A DNA stretch of 64,000 nucleotides from assembly GCA_021307315.1 (NCBI GenBank), contig JAJSPD010000118.1, positions 1 through 64,000 of the forward strand, read 5' to 3'. Made by a program: the position numbers and the translations under genes. Shown one piece after another: positions 1-10,766 of this stretch. The DNA comes from Bisporella sp. PMI_857. Its lineage: Eukaryota; Ascomycota; Leotiomycetes; Helotiales; Helotiaceae. How positions within the stretch are numbered: the first letter of the stretch is position 1; each line of letters starts with the position of its first letter. The notes beneath the pieces were generated by a model that was not told where the DNA came from, ran no database searches, and saw only the letters and a list, made by a program, of their open reading frames with translations.

Positions 1-1226
1 TTGTTGTAAAATTGTAAGTTGGAAAAAAATAAAAAAAAAGTTGTAACAAAGTCGATATTTTATTGCTAGTAAAGCAAAATAATATTCATTTTTAAAGCTA
101 TAAATGCACAAAGTAAGTCACGTAATACAACGACATATAGCGCAAACGCTTAAAAAGAAAAGCTCGATTTAACTGATTATAAACGTTTATTACTTTAGTA
201 CTCGAAGCGAATACGTATAAAAGTGCGTATAAAAAAAAGAACGGTTGTAGTAAGGTTGGTTTTTTTCGTATGTCAAAATATTACGTAATGCGAATAAGTA
301 GCTAGTTATGTGACTAAAAAAGCATAATATTTGTATAAAAGCACATTACTAAATATTACTAAATATTATCAACTAATTAACAATATAACGCGAATGCTTC
401 AGTTTACCGGTATATACTCGAACATGCTACGTTTATACTACGTTTTAGTTTTTTGCTAAATCCTGTTTTTGTTTTTGTGCTTTAAGCTGTTACAGACCAA
501 ATACTAGCTTTAAAGTTTTTCGAGCGCAGCGAAAATCGAGGGTTTAAAGACTGGCTCTTATATAAATACGTGATAACTTATAGAATTGCAATGCAAGCTT
601 TTATTTTCGATTGTTACACTTAACGAGCGCTTTATTTGTGCTACACTACTTCAGCACTTTACACTAGCTAATCACGTATCGGGTTAAGTAATCGATCAAG
701 CTGTATTTAAGTGTCGAAAATCGGCTTACGTAAATAAGCCAAAAAGCTAGAAAATCTTTTCATTTTATATTACAGCTACAACCGTACACAATATCGTTAT
801 TTGTAACATTTCGTATTTTGGCCCGTATTTTATTGCAGTAATACTTTCGCAGATTTTTTATTAGATTTTTTAAACGATAAATTTTATTTCTGATATTAAG
901 TTTGTGCTTTTTAGCCAAAAGCACATTATCTAATTTTATTATTACTAGTTTACCTATATTTTCTATTAACGATTAAAAGATATAGACTTCGGCCTACCGG
1001 TGTTCGCACATGTATGCCTGATATATGCTACATCTAGAGCTGAATGTTAGATCCTGTTACTGTTTTTGCGCTTCGAACATGAACTCCGCTTCAGTACTAG
1101 TAAAAAAGTAAAAAATCTCTAAGTTTGTTGTAAACCGATTTCTAATTGCGATTTGCAATTTGATCAAATATCATTTTGATTACCCCATTTTGCGTTGTTG
1201 CACGTTGGTCGTTAGTTCATGCCATA

Positions 1227-1717
1227 TTTGCCTCTTACTGAAATACCATTACTATGGTATTTCAGTCAATCACCAACAAAAGGATGGTATTTCAGAAAGA
1301 AGATACAACTTTTATAAGCAACCTATAATAGAAATAAAAGTACTCTAATTACAAAGAACCCTGAATCGCTCAATATCACGCACTTCCATACGCCTTTCCT
1401 GACTTTGTAGAATAACGGATTTCTAGAGGTATTTCAACCATATACTCGTGATTAGCCTCGAATAAGTCACTAGGCACGTCTGAAAGCTCGTCACTACTAA
1501 GAAGATCGCCGACAATATCTACTTCCTTTTGTATAACCTCCTCTCTAGCATATTGCATATTTAGCTCTATATCAAGGCGCTGAGCTTGACGCTCTTGCTC
1601 TTCGTCATCCAGCTCGAATGATGGTATACCAGTAAGAAAAGTGTTTTACAGTAGTATTACTAGTATACCATCATTTTCTCTTGGCTTCAAAATGATGGTA
1701 TTTCAGTAAGAGGCAAA
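1227..1717. mobile_element. Remnant bounded by a 23-bp perfect inverted repeat
   Basis: Bases 1227-1249 and 1695-1717 are perfect inverted repeats of 23 bp; the core reads GCCTCTTACTGAAATACCAT. The word TGGTATTTCAG recurs as direct copies near 1255, 1284, 1697 and 1752. A second, imperfect inverted pair (AATGATGGTATACCAG type) lies at about 1617-1632 and 1660-1675. Ends of this length around a short, mostly non-coding interior suggest a non-autonomous or internally deleted DNA transposon. A coding-like fragment lies inside on the minus strand. I see no unambiguous target-site duplication, so exact ends and superfamily are uncertain. Confidence 0.5.
1376..1620 (-). pseudogene. Coding-like fragment inside the inverted-repeat element
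   Basis: A minus-strand frame stays open from about 1620 to a stop at 1376. It encodes a hydrophilic, Glu/Asp/Gln-rich tail (residue runs such as ELDDEEQERQAQRL and QYAREEVIQKEVDI) that looks helical. It has no upstream partner and sits inside the element at 1227-1717. A C-terminal scrap of a transposase, possibly of the fungal pogo/Fot type, is the simplest reading, but I do not recognise diagnostic catalytic residues. It could be a chance frame. Confidence 0.3.
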
Positions 1718-2211
1718 CCAAAACAGTGGTATATGAGAATTTCGGGTAAAAAACAGTGGTATTTCAGTCATTTGCCGTAAAATATTTAACCAATCTAGTC
1801 TCTAGATTGCTACTTAACATTGCACAGTACTTCAATCTAGCCAGTTTCTGGATAGATTCAAAAGTTAGTTACATTTTAATAAGCAACCTAAAAAGTCTGG
1901 TCTAGTAGGCACTTAAACGTAGCCAAGCATTTCTCTGCATAAAAATGCAGTCTATATCAACTCGAAGACTCTATTGACACGTCGCCATGCCTTTTGCCTT
2001 TATGTGTAAACTTTGGTAGAACTTCAGTATTACGTTGAGTACAGAAAGTATAAATAAAGGAGCACAACTCTATCTGCCTTATACCTAGTTATTCACAACA
2101 CAGCATAACACACATTAACGTTTATTGTTCCTCGACAGATACAGTTCCAGTCATAGAAATGTATACACAACCCGTTAATTATAATGCTGAGCGATTGTAA
2201 GTAACTCGTCC

Positions 2212-2535
2212 CTATGGCTCAGCTTCAACCATCAGTTGGCTATCAGCACCTAAATAGTCACGTTCCTTGCCTTTAAGAATCAATTGATTCTTGATACAGA
2301 AAACGATGAAGGAAGCAGAGAAGTAGCAACAAGAGGATCATTACTCTAGTTTTCTTGTTCACAAGGCCAATATCTGCCAGATTTCTCTGGCCTTTTCCGC
2401 GGCATTCAATGGAGACGTTGAGGAAAGTCGGACACAGCAAATAATCCTCGATAATGTTGATCCAGAAGCGCTCGATCCTCTGGTTGAGATCATATATTCG
2501 TAGCTCCTTGCTTCGTAGCAGAAAATATGCTATTT
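2212..2535 (-). pseudogene. Coding-like C-terminal fragment, unknown family
   Basis: On the minus strand a frame runs from about 2535 with residues such as YDLNQRIERFWINIIEDYLL and CRGKGQRNLADIGLVNKK. It can be joined over a GTAATG...ATCAAG intron to a tail reading KGKERDYLGADSQLMVEAEP and a TAG at 2212-2214. The amino-acid composition looks like a real protein. A possible first exon lies at about 2537-2594 (ATG GAT ATT ACG) but I cannot join it in phase. I do not recognise the family. It may be a decayed gene or a gene whose 5' exons I failed to resolve. Confidence 0.25.
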
Positions 2536-3201
2536 ACCGAGTTTGATGGTGTTGAGTAGGTCTGCCATCCTTCTCAGGCGCGTAATATCCATTACCTCTC
2601 ACCGCACCTCTGCTAACCTTCCCAAAGGGGACTTCTTGAACTTAACAGGTGTTTATTTGCTCACTCAACGATTTTTGGTTCCTCCCTTCCAAAACTCTAT
2701 AATAAGCTACTTCCTCGATGAGTGCTTCTTGAGGAAATCAAGAATATGGACTGGAACGCGACTATATATCTTTCTTCAAGAAGCTGTTAGATGACAGGTG
2801 AAGAATTGAGACGTCGTGCGTTGCTGCTGTACAAATTTTGGCCAAGGCGGAGGCTCGATTTTTGACAAACTCCTCGACCACGCTCCTCTACGTATTAACC
2901 GCGAGCTTCTAAAGACTTTGAAATAGTGCCAAACGAATAAGCACCAAAGTGCCTAGGCGCCTGGCAACGTAGCAGAATTATGGGCTGATCCTAGACTCGG
3001 CGGAAGAGGTAAAGCAAAGAATAAGGGAACGAGCCTTCTAAACTTGTACATTTACTTAGAGTGGTGTGTTATAAAGGAAAGCATCAATGAGTAATTCTAC
3101 TCTTTAATTAATTCCAAGAGTGAGAATCTTTACGGTCGTAGAACCATGCTTCTTACAATACTAGGAGCGTTCTGGCCGGCTAATCAAAACTACTGCATGC
3201 T

Positions 3202-4228
3202 TTAGCGGATATGCCACCATCTCCAAATGCTAACACCCGCAATAGCAGCAATTCCCAGCCCAGTTCCCCAAATCTGAAAAACTCTTGCCGTAATATCATC
3301 TGCAACTTGAGCTGCCGCTGCAGTATCATTGGCTCTAGGCATTGGCTCGTTTGGAATAGGGAGATCTAGAAATTTGCATAAAGGTTCCCATCCCTCCTTT
3401 AGATCCACTGCACAACTGAAATTAGCACTTTTCTCCTGAATGTTATCCTGAGCAGTGAGCTTTGCAGAAACAGTTCGCCGATAGCATCAACTACATAGAT
3501 CACCGAGAATGAAGCAAACGAGCAATGCCAGACACTTACTGGTAAGTAGCTTTTCAGAGGGAACCATGTCTAGGACCATACGATTCCAGTTCAGCAACAA
3601 ACCTATGGTACGTTAGATTGCGCCAGGTCCAATAGAGAGACTAGAAAACTAACGAGTGCTTGGTTTCGGATTGGCCTCTTTTGTTCCATCATCAAGAATA
3701 ATTTGTGTGCTCCTCCCAAACTCCAGGCTGAGGCTCGGAAACCACCGCCAGCCAGGGATTGGCCACATGAAATATGGCAACCAAGGTAAGCTCGAGTTCT
3801 TGGCCACAGGCTTGATGCTTTCGAGCCAGCGCTCTGGATCTCGCGTGGTGAGCACAACTTTGGCATCGGGATATATCTCCATCAACTCTTCCACGAAGTC
3901 GAGCGGCGGCATATCGGCGACGGCGACGAAGCCCGCTGTCACTTCGCGGAGGAGCTTGTAGAGAGTTTCCTTGTCTCCGCTACGCTTGGCGCGATAGACA
4001 TGAACCCATTTCTTGCAATATTCTAGAGCGAGTTAGCAATGAAATTGAGGAAAGTTGAACCGGACCATCTTCTCGTGAGAGTATTTGTGTGCCTCCATGA
4101 AGGACAGGGCCGTTCAGCAGCTTCTCTAAGGCGAGCTGCATTGTCACTGTTCCTGTGCGAGAATAGCCAGCGCCGATGACCTGGACTTTTCTTGTTGGAT
4201 CGGTAGGTATTGACGGGACTCCTCCCAT
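3202..4228 (-). CDS. P-loop sulfotransferase-family protein (PF17784 type), C-terminal membrane segment
   Basis: Spliced minus-strand model with exons 4066-4228, 3654-4022, 3540-3602 and 3202-3407 (introns 43, 51 and 132 bp; phases consistent), giving 266 residues. The N-terminus carries a phosphate-binding loop (GAGYSRTGTVTMQLALEKLL, residues about 18-37). Next comes the KWVHVYRAKRSGDKETLYKL segment, then the nucleotide-sulfate-side signature DAKVVLTTRDPERWLESI, a WEPLCKFLDLPIPNEP block and a final hydrophobic stretch before WRWWHIR. This is the usual order for the large fungal family annotated as NAD-dependent epimerase or sulfotransferase-like proteins; substrates are mostly unknown. The last hydrophobic stretch suggests a tail anchor. 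The first donor (GTCCGG) is non-ideal; the ATG at 4228 fits the expected distance to the P-loop. Confidence 0.8.
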
Positions 4229-4851
4229 TGTTTCTAAGTCCCAAGATTTAAATCTATTGATGGCGGCTTAACCTTTTGCTTAACGACCGAGCAAGGCCCG
4301 ACAATGGTGGATGATGTTCGTGCCTACGGTAGGAGTTGCTTGTCAAAAAAAACTATTCAAGTTTAATTGAAGTCCTGCCTCTGAGAGGAGTCGGACGTGA
4401 GATATGTTGGCTATAAAGGAGGATACAAATAATTACTGATAGTCTACTACTTGACTCAACACATGCGCTGCATGCCAAGACATGTGGCAGGCAGTAGAGT
4501 TCAACCTAACGGGCCAATCAGGTAATCTTAGCCGAGCTACTTCTTTGCAGGTGTAACACTTAGCTACGAGAAATTTCAAAGCTATGTTATTAAAAGCAAT
4601 TAGTATTTATTAGCAGCTTTAAAGGCTCTATAGCGAGAACACTACAGAGTGTGCACTTTTTTAAGTGCCTGAACCACTACCCATAAGCGCAATTATCCTT
4701 TGTAGAACATGCACGCCTCGAAGCTATTCAAATGGATTTCCAGTGCATGTCGGAAGCGTTGACAACTCGGGGTGATAGAGCCACCACTGCTCCAGATATC
4801 TGGCAGATGGATCGTATCCCAAACATAACTTTCGATATCCTCGACCTTGTT

Positions 4852-5148
4852 TCAAGGGAGGCCTGTAGCCGCAAACACCTCCGCCATCCTATCTCGCACT
4901 TGTTGATCACTGAGCCTCATATCCCAATACATGCCCGCTAATCGCCGATTTGCTACTATAACCCCGAGCGTGAAGAAGAATATGGCGACAAATACGTAGA
5001 TAGTGACCAATGGGAGCAGCGACCACGCCTTGTTTTCCAGAAGACAGGTTACAGTCGTCCCACTCGTGGTTGTGTATACCGTGCCCATTGGCATTTTGTT
5101 AGCAGAGATAGATTTTACACAGGACGACCTGGTAGCATTTAGGGACAC
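4852..5148 (-). CDS. Small single-pass membrane ORF, possibly partial
   Basis: A 98-codon minus-strand ORF has a hydrophilic N-terminus with three cysteines. One strong membrane segment (LPLVTIYVFVAIFFFTLGVI, about residues 45-64) is followed by a basic/acidic tail (MRLSDQQVRDRMAEVFAATG). The sharp hydrophobic segment and the sensible composition argue for a gene, but I do not recognise the family. The stop comes directly after ATGLP, and a second frame continues downstream as SKVMFGIRSICQISGAVVAL, so a 3' exon could be missing from this model. It may be a fragment of a larger integral membrane protein. Confidence 0.35.
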   Translation of the reverse strand: MSLNATRSSCVKSISANKMPMGTVYTTTSGTTVTCLLENKAWSLLPLVTIYVFVAIFFFTLGVIVANRRLAGMYWDMRLSDQQVRDRMAEVFAATGLP

Positions 5149-6530
5149 GCATTCTTAACAATCTGATAGTACATACCCAGTACTGATATAGACGTTTTTA
5201 ATATAAAGAGAAAGGATGGCTCGAGCCTGTGAGGTCTGAGGAGATACCCTGTTCTTAGCCCAGCTCTAGAACAATCGCACTCTATGTGCGTTGCTCAGCT
5301 GTTAAAGTGAGCGGGTAAATTGCGCAGATATTGCGTGGAAACTTGACTTCATTGATGGAGTATGATGCTGTGAGAGAGACACCGTTCTTGCAGTCGGGTA
5401 TGGCAAATAATTTTCCATTTATAAAGTGTCAAAGAAAAGTAGACTGGCTAGAAATGCGCCTCCAGGGTAAACTTTTATTGGTTTAGTACGTACTCGAACT
5501 GAAGTTCTAGACGTTGTGCTTGCTCGGGACCGATTATTATAGGTTGAGTCTCCACATCCAAACCTTGATCATCACAACATGTGCCATCAAACAAAATGTG
5601 TCGCATATGAAATTAATAGCTAGTAATATCTCTCAAACTAAGAATACAACGTGTTGCTCTGCCCATTATCAATGATGACCTTTTGAGGTGCAATCCATAA
5701 CCACCAAGAATGATTTTGCTGCCCGTAACAAAACTAGAAGAAGTGTGATAACATTTCACGAGAACTTTCAAATTAAATGGAGTCAGGACTGAAACACGGA
5801 GTTATCAACCTAGAATCTTTAACAGCATCTCCCTTGTTGTATGCATAGGGAATTTCTCGAGAAGCTTAGTGCAGAAGCGCAAAATAAGAGAGGCGACTCT
5901 TTAACAAAATTGAAATATCTCCGCATTGCTTTTGGGGCCGAGCCTCACACGAAGTATTGAGTTGTTGATTATAATAATTCTTCTTCAAGTGCTTTGGAAG
6001 TTGACATTCTCCTCAAGAGTGTATGCCTTAGGTACCAATATCCTTGGACACGTGCCGACTGCCGGCTCGGCTATGGTGATCATCAAATAGTGTGGGTTTG
6101 TGCTCGAAGCATCTGAACATCCGATGATGTCAGCCAATTGTTTATCTTAACCTCGTCATCCACCGTCTGCCGTTTGCGATAAACGGAAAATGTCAGGGAG
6201 CTCCCAAATCATGTATATATAGAGAGGTGGCCGGTAATTAAAGACCGAATTGTATTGCTCTGTTCAGTTTTTGCATCCTCAAGCTTTCCTGTTATTCCAA
6301 ATTCCAAATACAAAGTTTGCCCAAGTCAGACTACGCGTCATCGAAGTCACGTTGAACAACACCTTCAGGCCTTGGCTACAAGGCTGTGCTATCACGCTAC
6401 GTCGGTCCCCAGCTACGGCAGTGGAAAGACGATTTTTATAAGAGGAGTCCTTTACCCCGCAACTCCTACTTTCATAAAGTTTTGCAAATACATATCCTTT
6501 CTGCAAAGATAATCAAAGGAATCGGGCATC
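5149..6530. other. Intergenic region upstream of the RCR-type gene
   Basis: No supported gene. A TATATATAGAG box at about 6213-6223 lies about 310 bp before the ATG at 6531 and may serve that gene. Short overlapping ORFs at 6250-6512 lack protein-like composition. Confidence 0.4.
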
Positions 6531-7024
6531 ATGATTCTCCCGCGTCAAGTAGGAGAAGCAGTTAGCATGATCGTCGCACGTCAATACTACAATTCGAGGT
6601 ATGGTATTTGCTGGTAGAGAAATATAGAAGCTAATTAAGCGACAGAACATGCCGGTATAATCGTAGATACTGTACTTCCGCATGGAACCGCTACGGTCGA
6701 TGGATCCTAGCAGGAGTACTGATCTTCATCTTTCTTATTCTGATATTCCTCATCCTGTATGTCCCTCAATTCCTATAAACAATATTAGCAAAACTAATGT
6801 ATCCAAGCTGCGTGCGCCAGCGTCGTATGCGTCGCGCAAGAAATAATATGATTGCTACACCCATGGCTAGTCATCCTGGATATGGCAACAACAATCCTCA
6901 ATATCAATATGGCAACAATACGGGTTATAACCAGCAATACGCTGCACCGCCTGGACCTCCACCACCAACTTATGGGAACGAAAATGCTGGGTATTATGGG
7001 CAGCAGCAATATGGATTTAAATAA
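6531..7024 (+). CDS. RCR-family membrane protein (chitin deposition / Congo red resistance type)
   Basis: Three exons, 6531-6598, 6646-6756 and 6808-7024, with introns of 47 and 51 bp, give 131 residues. After a short N-terminus come a Cys-containing loop (CRYNRRYCTSAW), a WNRYGRW motif and one membrane segment (ILAGVLIFIFLILIFLIL, about residues 42-59). An arginine-rich stop-transfer patch (RQRRMRRARNN) follows, and then a low-complexity cytosolic tail rich in Gly, Tyr, Asn, Gln and Pro, ending near YYGQQQYGFK. This architecture is that of the fungal RCR family (PF12273), whose yeast members influence chitin deposition and plasma-membrane protein traffic. Tail PPxY-like motifs are a family hallmark; here only PPPPTY is visible, so ubiquitin-ligase binding is not assured. 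No open frame overlaps all exons, so the gene is easily missed by ORF finding. Confidence 0.8.
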
Positions 7025-7898
7025 AGGAAGGCGCACTAGTAACATAGTTGACGACAAAGATGATACGATGATAAGATTTGTATGATTTATAAGCCAGGTT
7101 TGATATTCTTATGTTAGCATTGGTCCACAAGATATATGTAGATAATGGAGATGACGAATATGGTATTCAACGTGCTTATTCTTAGTATCTGAAGCAATTA
7201 GGAAACAATGGTTAATGTTTCATAACGAAAAGATTCGAGTTCATAAGCTTCCAAACATTTGTCATCTGTCTTAAATAGTAACATCGACCAATACATATGT
7301 ATACAAGCACCGCTGTCGAAACAAAAAACGAAAAGATTAGGATATCCACAAATTACTCAAGCTCTGTTAGCGGTCTAGGCCGTGTAGTCCTGCGAAGAGT
7401 TGACAGAATGGCAAACAGCTGAGCACATAACCGTATCCGGATCAGTCTTCATAGTGTTTGAATAGAGGTGCATAATTTATAAACTAATAGATTATTAGTT
7501 GCTCGTGCTGAATAACGGGAATGAAAACAGTTGATGGAGATTCGAAAGTAGATTAGAGATTGCTATCTTCTGATGCAGCTAAACATAGAGCGATAGGAGG
7601 CATAAGACATGCCCTCGAAAACGAACAGTGATTTCTAAAGTATATATCTGTTCGTAACGAAAATTTAGATGAATATAAAGGCTTTTCTCAAGAGAGGTGG
7701 TGAGGTGGATTGTGGTTGTTGCCATGAAGTAAAATCAGGTGGTGGTTGTCATTTTCCCTGAAAAGGAAAAACTTGGCTGAGCCAAGACCTCACCTAACAA
7801 GGGACCCAAGCTTAAATTTATCGCGAGGCTGAACATCAACCACATTCTTCTTTCCCTTCACATCATTCAACCCTCGCTTTCTTTACAGCAAAATCAAG
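7025..7898. other. Intergenic region and PRP6 promoter/5' UTR
   Basis: No gene seen. The last 70 bases before the ATG at 7899 are pyrimidine-rich (TTCTTTCCCTTC and CTCGCTTTCTTT), a common feature of constitutive fungal promoters and 5' leaders. Confidence 0.4.
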
Positions 7899-10766
7899 AT
7901 GTCTGGTCGACGAGATTTCTTGAATCAGGTTGCACCGGAGAATTACGTGGCAGGTCTTGGCCGTGGTGCAACTGGGTTCACTACCAGATCAGATTTAGGT
8001 CCCGCGCGAGAAGGTCCAAGTGAAGATCAGATCAAAGAAGCTCTTGCGAAGCGCGCTGCGCAACTTGGAGCTGCAGCACCTACTGCTTATGGTGCTCCCG
8101 ATAAGAAAGAGGAAGACGACGACGATGACCGGTTCCAGGATCCTGAAAACGAGGTTGGCCTCTTTGCCGGAGGCGCATACGACAAAGACGATGATGAGGC
8201 AGACAGAATATATCAGGAGGTAGATGAGAAGATGGATAGGCGGCGAAAAGCAAGAAGGTTTGTCTGCCCATTTGCTTTCTCCCAATGTATGCCTTTGGTA
8301 CAATTGGTTTATCGTATGCAGTTAGATGAACAGACTACCGACTCTACTACCTACAGGGAAGCACGAGAACAAGCCGAACGAGAAGAATACGAACGAAACA
8401 ACCCGAAGGTCCAACAAACGTTTGCGGATTTAAAGCGCGCATTGAGCACTGTCAGTGACGAGGACTGGGCAAACCTCCCGGAAGTCGGCGATTTGACTGG
8501 CAAGAACAGAAGAGCTAGGCAAGCACTGAAGCAGAGATTCTATGCCGTCCCAGATAGCGTTATTGCCGGTGCCCAGGCTGCTGCCGAGTTAGGAACAACG
8601 GTGGCAGATGATGGCGCCGCCGATGGAACGATCACTGATTTCGAGAGTATCGGAAAAGCCAGAGACAAAGTCCTGCAAGTAAGGCTCGATCAAGCGTCTC
8701 AAGCTGGAGGAAACGACTCTGTTGCAGGAAGCGCCACAAATATCGACCCTAAAGGATATCTAACGAGCCTTGCCAAATCGCAAATTAATGGAGGGGAAGC
8801 ACAAGTGGGCGATATCAACCGAGTGCGCGTATTGTTGGAATCTGTTATCAAGACCAATCCCAAACACGGGCCAGCTTGGATTGCAGCTGCAAGACTAGAG
8901 GAATTAGCGGGAAAGACAGTCGCTGCTAGACATTTGATCGCTCGAGGATGCGAGTTTTGCCCGAAAAGTGAGGATGTTTGGCTGGAAAATATTCGTCTGA
9001 ACGACAATCACAATGCCAAGATTATCGCAGCGAATGGAATCAAGGTTAATGATAGGTCCGTCAATCTTTGGATCGAAGCAATGAAACTTGAGTCTGAGCC
9101 TAGTGCAAAGAAAAGGGTCTTGAGAAAGGCCCTTGACTTTGTCCCTCAGTCAGTCACGCTCTGGAAAGAAGCCGTCAATCTCGAGGAGGAAGTAGACGAC
9201 GCTAAGTTACTCCTTGCCAAAGCCACCGAGATAATTCCCTTGGCTGTAGAATTATGGTTGGCACTCGCACGCCTTGAAACTTCCGAAAATGCACAAAAGG
9301 TACTCAATAAAGCTCGCAAAGCTATTCCTACGTCACATGAGATTTGGATCGCAGCAGCACGCCTACAAGAGCAGATGGGAAATGCCAATAAGGTCAATGT
9401 CATGAAGCGTGCCGTTCAGGCTCTTGCGAAGGAATCTGCAATGTTAAAGCGAGAGGAATGGATCACCGAGGCTGAAAAATGTGAGGATGAGGATGCTATC
9501 TTGACATGTGGTAATATCATTCGGGAAACGCTCGGATGGAGTCTGGATGAGGATGACGATAGGAAAGAGATTTGGATGGAGGATGCGAAAGGAAGTATTG
9601 GACGAGGAAAGTACGAGACTGCACGAGCCATCTACGCATATGCACTTCGAGTATTCGTCAACAGTAGAAAGCTGTGGCTTGCTGCTGCAGACTTAGAAAA
9701 GACCCACGGAACCAAAGACGCTTTATGGCAATTACTAGAAAAAGCAGTTGAGGCATGTCCACAATCCGAGGTATTATGGATGATGTTAGCCAAAGAGAAA
9801 TGGCAGGCGGGCGAGCTTGATAACGCACGGCGTGTGTTGGCTAGGGCATTCAAGCAGAATCCTGATAACGAAGATATTTGGCTGGCTGCGGTGAAGTTAG
9901 AGGCAGAGAGCGGAGAGTCTCAGAAGGCAAGAGAGCTGTTAGAGACTGCAAGACAAGCTGCTCCTACGGATCGCGTGTGGATGAAGAGTGTTGCCTTTGA
10001 GCGGCAACTTGGCAATATTGATGCAGCATTAGATCTTGTTAACCAAGCTTTAGAGATATTCCCTGGAACCGCCAAACTCTGGATGATGAAGGGGCAGATT
10101 TACGAAACTCAGAAAGAGACACTAAAGGCACGAGAAGCGTACAGTACTGGAACAAAAGCGTGCCCTAAATCTGTGCCGCTCTGGCTGCTGTTCTCTCGCT
10201 TAGAAGAAAAGCAGGGGGCGGTCGTCAAAGCTCGTAGTGTACTTGATCGTGCCCGGTTAGCTATACCAAAGAATGCTGAACTCTGGACCGAGTCCGTCCG
10301 AATCGAGCGCCGCGCGAACAACATTCCTCAAGCGAAGAACTTGATGGCTAAGGCACTTCAGGAGCTACCCCACAGCGGTCTGCTGTACGCTGAGTCAATC
10401 TGGAATCTAGAGCCAAGAACGCAACGGAAACCAAGAGCAATTGAAGCTATTAAGAAAGTTGATAGCGATCCTATACTCTTAGTGACTGTTGCACGCATTT
10501 TCTGGGGCGAGCGCAAACTGGAGAAGGCGCAGAACTGGTTCGAGAAGGCAATCCTGGCCGACTCGGATCTGGGAGACACATGGGCTTGGTACTTTAAGTT
10601 CTTATTGCAGCATGGAACGGCGGAAAAGCAAGGAGACGTAATATCGAAATGCGTCGCAAATGAGCCGAGACATGGAGAGGTGTGGCAGAGTATTGCGAAA
10701 GACCCTGTGAATGCGGGCAAAGACATTGAGGCGATACTGAGGCTGGTCGCAGCTGCAGTGGAATAA
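7899..10766 (+). CDS. PRP6: Pre-mRNA splicing factor PRP6 (U4/U6.U5 tri-snRNP, HAT/TPR repeats)
   Basis: Exons 7899-8257 and 8357-10766 give 922 residues, the expected size. The N-terminus has the PRP1_N pattern (FLNQVAPENYVAGLGRGATG, then the acidic DPENEVGLFAGGAYDKDDDE and YQEVDEKMDRRRKARR). From about residue 250 to the end are tandem half-a-TPR/HAT units, seen as repeated WIAAARLEE, LWIEAMKLE and LWLAAADLEK blocks at about 34-residue spacing. The protein bridges U5 and U4/U6 in the tri-snRNP. The 99-bp intron (8258-8356; GTTTGT...CTACAG) is a multiple of three and has no in-frame stop, so the unspliced frame reads through. I call it an intron because removing it joins KARR to EAREQAEREEYERNNPK, the contiguous form known in the family. 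Confidence 0.95.
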   Translation: MSGRRDFLNQVAPENYVAGLGRGATGFTTRSDLGPAREGPSEDQIKEALAKRAAQLGAAAPTAYGAPDKKEEDDDDDRFQDPENEVGLFAGGAYDKDDDEADRIYQEVDEKMDRRRKARRFVCPFAFSQCMPLVQLVYRMQLDEQTTDSTTYREAREQAEREEYERNNPKVQQTFADLKRALSTVSDEDWANLPEVGDLTGKNRRARQALKQRFYAVPDSVIAGAQAAAELGTTVADDGAADGTITDFESIGKARDKVLQVRLDQASQAGGNDSVAGSATNIDPKGYLTSLAKSQINGGEAQVGDINRVRVLLESVIKTNPKHGPAWIAAARLEELAGKTVAARHLIARGCEFCPKSEDVWLENIRLNDNHNAKIIAANGIKVNDRSVNLWIEAMKLESEPSAKKRVLRKALDFVPQSVTLWKEAVNLEEEVDDAKLLLAKATEIIPLAVELWLALARLETSENAQKVLNKARKAIPTSHEIWIAAARLQEQMGNANKVNVMKRAVQALAKESAMLKREEWITEAEKCEDEDAILTCGNIIRETLGWSLDEDDDRKEIWMEDAKGSIGRGKYETARAIYAYALRVFVNSRKLWLAAADLEKTHGTKDALWQLLEKAVEACPQSEVLWMMLAKEKWQAGELDNARRVLARAFKQNPDNEDIWLAAVKLEAESGESQKARELLETARQAAPTDRVWMKSVAFERQLGNIDAALDLVNQALEIFPGTAKLWMMKGQIYETQKETLKAREAYSTGTKACPKSVPLWLLFSRLEEKQGAVVKARSVLDRARLAIPKNAELWTESVRIERRANNIPQAKNLMAKALQELPHSGLLYAESIWNLEPRTQRKPRAIEAIKKVDSDPILLVTVARIFWGERKLEKAQNWFEKAILADSDLGDTWAWYFKFLLQHGTAEKQGDVISKCVANEPRHGEVWQSIAKDPVNAGKDIEAILRLVAAAVE

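Larger units (their letters stand above)
1..2211. other. AT-rich, gene-poor block (probable degenerate transposon DNA)
   Basis: This stretch is strongly AT-rich, dense in TA, TTA and ATA, and contains no sustained open frame on either strand. That composition fits a repeat eroded by C-to-T mutation (RIP), but I did not compute RIP indices. Within it I can support one structure bounded by inverted repeats (1227-1717) and one short coding-like fragment (1376-1620, minus). Nothing else could be identified. Confidence 0.6.
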
